Shown here piece by piece: positions 26,736-33,165 of a stretch of 33,165 bases of DNA. Every line of letters starts with the position of its first letter. The stretch's first letter is position 1. The stretch is from an uncultured Planctomycetota bacterium (GTDB lineage: Bacteria; Planctomycetota; Phycisphaerae; SM23-33): the NCBI GenBank assembly GCA_903892515.1, contig CAITIS010000047.1, positions 1-33,165 on the forward strand, given 5' to 3'. Made by a program: the position numbers and the translations under genes. Under the pieces are notes generated by a model, which made no database searches, was not told the origin of the DNA, and was given only the letters and a program-made list of their open reading frames with translations.

Positions 26736-27152
26736 CGGGCGATATCGCCGCACCGGAGGCGAGGATGCCGGCCGCAGTCAGAAGCACAGCGAGGCAAGGC
26801 TCAACATTATTATCGCAACCACGCATGCCAAAAGAACTTCCAAGAATCCAGCACGCCCGCACGCAACCCGTTGGGCCGCTGAAAGAAGCGTAATGACCGG
26901 CTGGCCGTCGAAATACGTTGAGAAAACGGCCTGACTAGTCCGATAACCACATCGAGGAAGAAGTCTTCCCGTGACATCCTGCGAAGATGCGGGGGGAAGG
27001 CTGAACCACTCAAGGAACCCGAAGTTCAGGGGGCCGATGCGAGCAAGGCCCGAAACTGGAGTTGGACGTTCCGGCGTTGGCAATGGTGGCCGCGCACACG
27101 CCGGGGCGATAATTGGTCATAAGTGAACAGCACATTTGTGGAAGGAACCCCA
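26736..27152. other. Intergenic region before the large surface protein
   Basis: About 420 bases with several 60-100 codon frames on the minus strand, none with a site or motif I can defend. The end contains the ribosome site GGAAGGAA just before ATG 27153. A GATAAT lies near 27108, but no matching -35 is seen. Confidence 0.4.
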
Positions 27153-30100
27153 ATGGTCAAGAATCGTGGCTCTCTCCGTGAACTGACGTCATCCAAGGGC
27201 ATCCATCGTCGAGTCGTTTCGAGGCGGCCAGCGGGCCCATCGGATGCCTCGCAATTCTCGCTTCTTGAGTTGCTGGAGTCGCGCACTCTGCTGAGTGGCA
27301 CATACATGGTCACCACGGTTGACGACGCCGGGCCCGGCTCGCTGCGCCAGGCGATAATCGACGCCAACGCATCGCTGGGCCACGACAACATTGAGTTCAA
27401 CATCGGCAGCGGCATTCAGCAAATCTCGCTCCTGAGCCCATTGCCCGCCATCACCGACGAAGTCACGCTGGACGGGACCACGCAGAGCGGCTATGCGGGC
27501 ACGCCACTGATCTGGCTGGACGGCAGCGGATTCGCCTCCCCGGCCAACGGCCTGACCATCGTCGCAAGCAACAGCACCGTTCGCGGACTGGCCATCACCG
27601 GGTTCAACCAGGACGGCATTTTGATCCAGGGCAGCGGCAATCACGTCCTGGACAGCTTCATCGGCGTTGACCCCACCGGGACGATTGGCGTGGGAAACAG
27701 CGTCGATGGCGTGGAAGTGAATGGAATCGACGGCGCTGCACCGGCCAGTGCCGACATTCAGGGCAACGTGATCTCCGCCAACTGGAACACAGGAATTGCA
27801 TTCTCCCGGAACTTCACCGCCAGCGATGTAAGCAACAACAGGATCGGCGTGGATGTGTCAGGCAGTGTGGCCTTGGGCAACTGGAACAACGGAATATATG
27901 TCGGCCAGAGCGATGGCGTCACTCCCAGTCTGACCATTCGTGACAACGTCATCTCGTCAAACTATGGCGACGGCATACAGCTCGACGGCTCGGCCAATGC
28001 CGTGGTCGCGGGTAACGTAATCGGCACCGACGCGACGGGCACGTCCAGCAGTGACGCCATCGGCGGACTCTTCAACAACTTTGGCAACGGCGTTTCGATC
28101 CTGGGCGGGGCCACGGGCAATCGAATCGGCGGCCCTAATGCCGGCGACCGCAACCTGATCGCCAACAGTTTTGGCGACGGCGTCCAGCTTAAGTCCGGCA
28201 CCGGCAACGTAATTCAGGGCAACTACATTGGGACCAACCTGAACGGGACTGAGGCCATCGGCAACTATGGCAACGGCGTCAGCGTCCTGACCGGCGGCAA
28301 CCGCGTTGTCGGGAATCTCCTGTCGGGCAATTACGGCGACGGCGCAGATGTTGAAGCCGACGCCAACACCATCTATGGCAATTTCGTGGGCACCCAGGCC
28401 GATGGGCTGGCCGCACTAGCCAATTTGGCTGACGGCATCTGTATTGATGGCTCAGGGAACGTCGTCGGAGGCGCGGAAGTTGGCAAGGGCAATGTGATCG
28501 CCTTCAACATCGGCAATGGCATCACGGTCAAGAGCGGAGTCGGCAACGCGATCCGGGGCAACTCCATCTACGCCAACGCCAGTGGCGATCCGGGCTACCC
28601 GGGCATCGGCATTGACCTGGGCTATGACGGCGTGACCCTGAACGATTCGACGGGCCATGCCGGCGCGAACCTGAACCAGAACTTCCCCGTGCTGACGGCC
28701 GCGAAGCGCAGCGGCAGCAGCATGACCGTGGACGGCACGCTCGCGGCCGCACCGTCGCGTTCCTTTACGATCGACTTCTACACAGACGTGGCGGCCGACC
28801 CGTCGGGGTATGGCCAGGGCAGAACCTACGTCGGCTCCGTTGTGGTCACGACGGACGCCGCGGGTTCGGCCTCCTTCCACGGCACCCTTGACGGCGTCCC
28901 CACCGACCAGCCATTCCTGACTGCCACCGTAACGGATTCCGCCGGGAACACCTCGGAATTCGGCCTGGTCATAGACATTGTCAAGCAGGTCGGCGGCAGC
29001 GTCGCGCGGACGGCGACCACCTTAGCCTCTTCGGTGAATCCTGCCCTTGTTGGCCAGTCGGTCACACTCACCGCGATGGTGACGAATCTCCTTACCTCGG
29101 GCATTCCGGCCGGGTCGGTGCAGTTCAGGGAAGGTTCGACGTTGCTGGGGACCGGCTTGCTGGACGCGCTGGGACAGGCGACGCTGACTACCTGCGATTT
29201 GACGATCGGCACCCACAGCATTGTGGCCACATACATCGGGAATCCCGACTTCCTTTACAGCGAATCTGAACCGCTGAGCCAGACCGTTAATCCGCTCCCG
29301 TCCACGCTGGGCGGACACGTTTTTGTTGACGCGGACAACGACGCCTGGCCCGACGCAGGTGAGAAGGGCATCGCGGGCGTCGATGTCAGCCTGCTTGGCA
29401 TCGACGATCTGGGCGATGAAGTCAGCCTTACAGTCCAAACCGATGGCGCCGGCGCGTATCTCTTCACGGGCCTTCGGCCAGGAACGTACAGCCTGGCCGA
29501 GAGCCAGCCGGCGGGCTATCTCCAGGGCAAGGTATCGGCAGGCACGCTTGCCGGTGCAGTTGGCGACGACCTGATCGACGGCATCGTCGTGGAGCAGAAC
29601 CATCACGGCACGGACTACAACTTTGGCGAACTCCTGGCCGGGACCATCAGCGGCAAGGCCTTCCTGGACTCTAACGACAGCAACACCCAGGACACGGGCG
29701 AGACGGGCATCGGCGGAGTGACGGTGAACCTGACCGGAACCGACGACCTGGGCAACCTCGTCAGCGTCGTTGCCCAGACCAACAGCAGCGGCCTGTATGC
29801 GTTCTCGGACTTACGTCCCGGGACGTACGCCGTCACCGAAACCCAGCCAGGCGGATATATCGATGCCGCTGGGGCCGGCAACGTTTTGGGCGGAATTGGC
29901 ATCGTCAGCGGCTCGACCATCGTCAACAAGAACTTCGCCGAGATCCAGCCCGGCAGCCTGGCGGGTTATGCCTATCTCGACGCCAACAAGAACGGAATCC
30001 GTGAAGCCACCGAAGCGGGCATCTCCGGAGTCACGGTGACGTTGACGGGCACGAACGACCTGAACAAGGCCATCAGCGTGAGCGCCCAAACGGGGCTTGA

Positions 30101-31940
30101 CGGCGACTACCTGTTCGACGCACTCCGGCCCGGCACGTACAAGGTTGCCGAAACCCAGCCCTCGGGATACCAGGACGGCCTTGAGGCCGTGGGCAGCCTG
30201 GGCGGGACGGCCGGCAACGATTTCATCGATGTGATCAACCTGGCCAGCGGCAACGCCGGCACCGGCTACAACTTCGCCGAGCAGGTCGCTCAGCCATCGC
30301 CGGGCAAGCTCAGCGGGCGCGGGCTGGTGGACAAGACCGGCAACGGGCTGTCCGGCGACGACGTGGCGATGGCCGGCCTGACCATCAACTTGTACCTGGA
30401 TCGCAACAACGATGGCGTCCTGAACGACGGCTCCCCGGTGGCCTCGATGGTCACGCCCGGCGACACGGGTGCCTATTCGTTCGCCGGCCTGCAGTCGGGC
30501 CGCTACTTCGTGCAGGAAGTGACCCCGTGCGGCTACGTGCTGACCGCCCCCGCGTTGTCGAGCTACTACACCGTGCAGGTGACCGATGGCGTCAACGCCG
30601 GTGGCCTGGACTTCGATAACTTCTTGAAGCTCGACACTTGCCGCGTCTCGGGCGTCAGTTACCTCATCAACAGCAGCAAGACCGTTTCGGACCTGCGCGG
30701 CAATACCAAGGAAGGCGACCTGGTCCAGGTGGTCTTCACGATCACGGACGGCGCCCCGGTTCAGCTCTCGCTGGTCAGCTACACCGCGCCGGATTCGACC
30801 TTCGTCGCCGGCCATGCGTCGCAGCAAGTTACCTTCGACACGGACACGGGCTTCTTTGGCCCGGGCACGTACACGATGTCGGTGACGGATCCCGATTCAT
30901 ACTACCAGGTCGACTTTGTCGTCGGCCCGGCCATCAGCCAACTGGGACCGGCCAACAGCAACATCTTCTACGGCGCTCAAGGCCGACTGATCAGCGCCGA
31001 CAACGAGGGTGTGGATGCCACGATGGCCAACGGCTCTGGTATCTCGGGCACGATCTACAGCGACGTGAACCTCAATGGGAAGATGGACGCCGGCGAGGTA
31101 GGCCTGGGCAATGTCAACGTGACCCTCACCGGCACCGACAACCAGGGCCATGCCGTCCGCATCGCCATGTTGACGGACTTGGACGGGCAGTACAAGTTCA
31201 GCAACCTCCGGCCCGGCACGTACTCGGTAACCGAGTCGCAGCCTGTTGACTTCATCGATGGCGAGCAGACGCTCGGCACCGCCGGCGGCAAGATCGTTGC
31301 CATCCCGGCCTCGGGCACCAGCGCGTTCTCTGGCATCGTTCTGGGCCAGGGCGTGCAGGCCACGGGAAACAACTTCGGCGAACTGGCCATGAACCTGGGA
31401 TCGGCCCTGCAGCACGGGCAGGCGGCCACGATCCTGTTCTGGAAGAGCAGCCTGGGCCAGACGCTCATCAAGTCCTTCAACGGATCGAGCAACTCGACCG
31501 CACTGGGCAACTGGCTGGCGACGAACTTCCCGCATCTGTACGGCGCCCAAGCCGGCAGCCATAACCTGGCGGGCAAGACCGACACCCAGGTGGCGTCAAT
31601 GTTCACGACGCTGTACAATCTGGGCGGCATGCGGCTGGACGCCCAGGTGATGAGCTTGGCCCTGTCGGTGTACGCGACCAATTCCAAGCTGGCCGGGACT
31701 GCGGCCCAGAAGTACGGGTTCCTGGTGGACACCACCGGCGCAGGCGCGACGACCTACAACGTGGGTGACAGCGGAGCGTCCTTCGACGTAGCCACCAACA
31801 CGACCATGCGAGTCCTGGATATCCTGAAGGAAACCGACGGCGATGCCGTCAACGGCGTCCTGTACAGCAACTCGCTGGCCCTGTGTTCCCTGGCGAACTT
31901 GGTGTACGTCGGCATCAACACGATCGGCGGAGTAAGCTGA
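27153..31940 (+). CDS. Giant LEPR-XLL surface protein with beta-helix, Ig-like and SdrD-B-like repeats
   Basis: The protein has 1595 residues. Start ATG 27153 has GGAAGGAA about 5 bases upstream. A basic N-terminus leads into LELLESRTLLSG (38-49), a LEPR-XLL-type motif. Residues about 50-500 begin VTTVDDAGPGSLRQAI and form a right-handed beta-helix of NVISxNxGDGI-type coils. A Big-type Ig domain lies at about 619-712 (NPALVGQSVTLTAMVTN). Four SdrD-B/CNA-B-like modules run from about 719 to 1159, each with a pattern like FxDxNxNGxxDxGExGIxGV and LRPGTY. An unrelated module (about 1160-1290, VVFTITDGAPVQLSLVSY) interrupts the series. A fifth SdrD-like module follows (1295-1411). The last 180 residues form an alpha-rich domain (LGSALQHGQAATILFWKSSL). 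Exported adhesin or envelope structural protein is the likely role. It lies between two direct repeats and is followed by a strong hairpin. Confidence 0.93.
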   Translation: MVKNRGSLRELTSSKGIHRRVVSRRPAGPSDASQFSLLELLESRTLLSGTYMVTTVDDAGPGSLRQAIIDANASLGHDNIEFNIGSGIQQISLLSPLPAITDEVTLDGTTQSGYAGTPLIWLDGSGFASPANGLTIVASNSTVRGLAITGFNQDGILIQGSGNHVLDSFIGVDPTGTIGVGNSVDGVEVNGIDGAAPASADIQGNVISANWNTGIAFSRNFTASDVSNNRIGVDVSGSVALGNWNNGIYVGQSDGVTPSLTIRDNVISSNYGDGIQLDGSANAVVAGNVIGTDATGTSSSDAIGGLFNNFGNGVSILGGATGNRIGGPNAGDRNLIANSFGDGVQLKSGTGNVIQGNYIGTNLNGTEAIGNYGNGVSVLTGGNRVVGNLLSGNYGDGADVEADANTIYGNFVGTQADGLAALANLADGICIDGSGNVVGGAEVGKGNVIAFNIGNGITVKSGVGNAIRGNSIYANASGDPGYPGIGIDLGYDGVTLNDSTGHAGANLNQNFPVLTAAKRSGSSMTVDGTLAAAPSRSFTIDFYTDVAADPSGYGQGRTYVGSVVVTTDAAGSASFHGTLDGVPTDQPFLTATVTDSAGNTSEFGLVIDIVKQVGGSVARTATTLASSVNPALVGQSVTLTAMVTNLLTSGIPAGSVQFREGSTLLGTGLLDALGQATLTTCDLTIGTHSIVATYIGNPDFLYSESEPLSQTVNPLPSTLGGHVFVDADNDAWPDAGEKGIAGVDVSLLGIDDLGDEVSLTVQTDGAGAYLFTGLRPGTYSLAESQPAGYLQGKVSAGTLAGAVGDDLIDGIVVEQNHHGTDYNFGELLAGTISGKAFLDSNDSNTQDTGETGIGGVTVNLTGTDDLGNLVSVVAQTNSSGLYAFSDLRPGTYAVTETQPGGYIDAAGAGNVLGGIGIVSGSTIVNKNFAEIQPGSLAGYAYLDANKNGIREATEAGISGVTVTLTGTNDLNKAISVSAQTGLDGDYLFDALRPGTYKVAETQPSGYQDGLEAVGSLGGTAGNDFIDVINLASGNAGTGYNFAEQVAQPSPGKLSGRGLVDKTGNGLSGDDVAMAGLTINLYLDRNNDGVLNDGSPVASMVTPGDTGAYSFAGLQSGRYFVQEVTPCGYVLTAPALSSYYTVQVTDGVNAGGLDFDNFLKLDTCRVSGVSYLINSSKTVSDLRGNTKEGDLVQVVFTITDGAPVQLSLVSYTAPDSTFVAGHASQQVTFDTDTGFFGPGTYTMSVTDPDSYYQVDFVVGPAISQLGPANSNIFYGAQGRLISADNEGVDATMANGSGISGTIYSDVNLNGKMDAGEVGLGNVNVTLTGTDNQGHAVRIAMLTDLDGQYKFSNLRPGTYSVTESQPVDFIDGEQTLGTAGGKIVAIPASGTSAFSGIVLGQGVQATGNNFGELAMNLGSALQHGQAATILFWKSSLGQTLIKSFNGSSNSTALGNWLATNFPHLYGAQAGSHNLAGKTDTQVASMFTTLYNLGGMRLDAQVMSLALSVYATNSKLAGTAAQKYGFLVDTTGAGATTYNVGDSGASFDVATNTTMRVLDILKETDGDAVNGVLYSNSLALCSLANLVYVGINTIGGVS

Positions 31941-31980
31941 CCAGCACCCACGCTGATCGACGGATATTGAACTACCACGC

Positions 31981-32009
31981 ACTCGGCGGCCTCTCTGGGG
32001 CCGCCGAGT
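31981..32009 (+). terminator. Strong hairpin terminator after the surface-protein gene
   Basis: An 11-bp perfect stem (actcggcggcc / ggccgccgagt) with a 7-base loop begins 40 bases after the stop codon. The run after it (ctggttag) has few T residues, so it is a GC-rich hairpin rather than a textbook intrinsic terminator. Bases 32010-32157 show no gene. Confidence 0.75.
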
Positions 32010-32157
32010 CTGGTTAGCCCCTTGGCTCTTGGAATGGCCCGAACAACAAAGACGCAACCCCAGCGGGCGATGATACGTTCACAATCAACTCCGCAGCGAT
32101 GATAGACGCTCTACCGGTTCATAGCGCACCTTTGCCGCGAATCGCCAGGCCGTGGAT

Positions 32158-32464
32158 CTAACCGTTGCCGCTCTTCTCATCCAGCACCCCTCCGCTGAAC
32201 CGCAGGCCACCGTCCTTGCGCAGGCGGATATCCACACCTTCGATCTTGCGGGAATTGTCAAAGCACCAGCGTAGCTTCGTCGCACGACAATGTGCCCCGG
32301 CCGTCGCGGGTGTAATAGATCGGCGGATAACCGTTCCTCTGTACCAAATGCAGGGACAAGGACTCGGTTATGCTGCCATTCTGCCGACTTGCCAGTGCCT
32401 GCGTCTGATCGCCCTGAACCGAAACACTATCCAGAGGGACCGAGGAGTGCCCACCGTTGAGCAT
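32158..32464 (-). pseudogene. Frameshifted remnant of an unrecognised gene
   Basis: From ATG 32464 the minus strand reads MLNGGHSSVPLDSVSVQG, then NGYPPIYYTRDGRGTLSCDE, and hits a stop at 32258-32260. One frame over, the reading continues smoothly as WCFDNSRKIEGVDIRL and DGGLRFSGGVLDEKSGNG, to TAG at 32158-32160. Joining the two near 32270 gives a coherent product of about 100 residues. I do not recognise the family. It begins 8 bases left of repeat B. It could also be an intact gene with a base error in the sequence. Confidence 0.4.
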
Positions 32465-32471
32465 GAAGATG

Positions 32472-32813
32472 CTCACTTTCAGCTGCGACCAAGCGGTGGC
32501 GTTGCTTCTCAAGGGGCCCCTTGAGTTATACCGCCACTGCATTATTACAGATATGTCAAAGCCCCCCCCCACCATCTGCGCGGCCGGAAACTGGGCTTTT
32601 TGACGCATTGTGCCTGGCCAAGTCATCATGCACCGCACTGCCGCCCCAGCACCGGTCGGACTTTGAAGAACTTTCGGCACAGCCATCCCCGACAGCCCAG
32701 GCCATGACCACAATCTACACCGTCGTAATTTGGTCGTGACCGTTATACGATAGTGTCGATAATGGTTACACCATGAGCCACCGCAAACGCTTGTACGACA
32801 CGATGCTGGCCGA
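32472..32813 (+). repeat. Direct repeat copy B (about 340 bp) leading into an ATPase gene
   Basis: This 342-base segment is the partner of 26378-26716, same orientation. Its last part contains the ATPase start codon (32773). The conserved stretch upstream of that codon (gtgaccgttatacgatagtg) is shared with copy A with few changes, suggesting a promoter or operator that travels with this ATPase family. Confidence 0.9.
32509..32524. repeat. Perfect 16-bp palindrome in repeat B
   Basis: The sequence is identical to the palindrome at 26415-26430. In copy B it lies about 250 bases before the ATPase start, the same distance as in copy A. Confidence 0.8.
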
Positions 32814-33000
32814 GCACATCCAGCGCCACCGCCAGATGGCCTTCGTCACCGGGCCGCGCCAGGTAGGCAAGACCACGACGTGCCGCGACCTGGCCAGTGC
32901 CTATCTCAACTGGGACAATGCCGACGATCGGCAGATCGCCATGGCCAGAACGTCCAAGCCGCGGATGCTTCCAGGGAGCTACCGGCTGCAAAGGTCGTAG
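32773..33000 (+). pseudogene. Truncated AAA (DUF4143-type) ATPase gene, copy B
   Basis: ATG 32773 opens MSHRKRLYDTMLAEHIQRHR, followed by the Walker A motif TGPRQVGKTT (26-35) and LASAYLNWDNADDR. This matches the N-terminus of the AAA_14/DUF4143 ATPases, which run to about 400 residues. After about residue 57 the family pattern is lost and the frame stops at 32998-33000. The downstream DNA from 32979 belongs to a different gene on the other strand. The break is therefore at about 32945-32978. The fragment lacks Walker B and the DUF4143 part and should not be active. Confidence 0.75.
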
Positions 33001-33165
33001 ACCACGTCGCTGAATTCCGCGCCATACTCGAAGGTAATGTCGGCCGACCAGCAGAAGGTCTGCTCCTCTTCTGACTTGTACCACAGCGTATGCACCCAGC
33101 TTCCCGAGGGCGACTGCGTCTTGACGTAGTGATCCAGCAGCCGAACGGCCGTCTCGGCGAAGATC
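32979..33165 (-). CDS. C-terminal end of an unrecognised gene, partial at right edge
   Basis: The minus-strand frame enters from the right edge and ends at TAG 32981-32979 after 61 visible residues: LLDHYVKTQSPSGSWVH, LWYKSEEEQTFCWSADIT and FEYGAEFSDVVYDLCSR. The composition is clearly protein-like. The pattern of an Leu-rich helix followed by a GSW turn hints at an alpha/alpha-toroid (prenyltransferase or glycosidase-like) fold, but this is weak. It overlaps the dead tail of the ATPase fragment by 22 bases, consistent with a recombination joint. Confidence 0.65.
   Translation of the reverse strand, partial: IFAETAVRLLDHYVKTQSPSGSWVHTLWYKSEEEQTFCWSADITFEYGAEFSDVVYDLCSR

Noticed and set aside
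27700..28600. Recurring ggcaacggcgtc-like DNA words considered as a DNA repeat array
   Set aside because: They are codons of beta-helix coils (NGxGNxV patterns), irregularly spaced and explained by the protein fold.
1..33165. tRNA, rRNA, replication origin and known insertion-sequence transposases
   Set aside because: None seen by eye on either strand. A covariance-model and IS database search would be decisive but cannot be run here.

Overview
The window looks like a GC-rich chromosomal segment from a planctomycete-type bacterium. The main evidence is two large secreted or surface proteins at its ends. Both carry the N-terminal LEPR-XLL sorting-type motif (LEPRLFLTS and LESRTLLSG). One continues into beta-helix and SdrD-B-like repeats. 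Efflux systems with outer-membrane components add that the cell has a Gram-negative type envelope. The taxonomic call is inference from gene content; no rRNA or tRNA gene was found.

Layout. (1) Positions 1-3651, minus strand: the N-terminal 1217 residues of a multi-hydrolase surface protein (metzincin motif, C39-like cysteine peptidase, lytic-transglycosylase-like domain, Ig/IPT and PPC domains), running off the left edge. (2) 3652-4487: no confident gene, but a cluster of inverted repeats lies just before the next operon. (3) 4488-8636, plus strand: three overlapping genes encoding a coiled-coil SMC/RecF-like ATPase, a soluble HEAT-repeat histidine kinase and a response regulator with two winged-helix regions. 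A relic of a type I restriction specificity gene (hsdS) follows at 8841-9072. This cassette is the best candidate for an undescribed, possibly anti-phage, system. (4) 9287-13689, minus strand: a MacA-like adaptor between two MacB-like permeases, with no ATPase subunit nearby. (5) 13859-18064, minus strand: a B12-type radical SAM protein, a PepSY-like lipoprotein, and an OmpR-type regulator/kinase pair.

(6) 18446-24117, plus strand and divergent from the two-component pair: outer-membrane factor, membrane-fusion protein and RND pump, a complete tripartite exporter. TTCAG direct repeats 11 bp apart sit next to a good -10 box in front of it. The likely logic is that the kinase senses an envelope stress or toxic ion, the regulator activates the pump, and the PepSY lipoprotein modulates signalling. 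(7) 24244-26311, minus strand: a soluble P-type-ATPase-like HAD protein, a half-size EamA transporter and an AlpA-like helix-turn-helix protein, with gene debris between them. (8) 26378-33165: a 1595-residue surface protein bracketed by two roughly 340-bp direct repeats. Each repeat ends in the start of an AAA (DUF4143-type) ATPase gene that is broken off. A strong terminator hairpin follows the surface protein. The C-terminal end of a further minus-strand gene lies at the right edge.

Regions 3, 7 and 8 carry marks of gene turnover (truncated hsdS, broken ATPases, a response-regulator scrap, direct repeats). Regions 4 to 6 look like stable envelope-transport functions.
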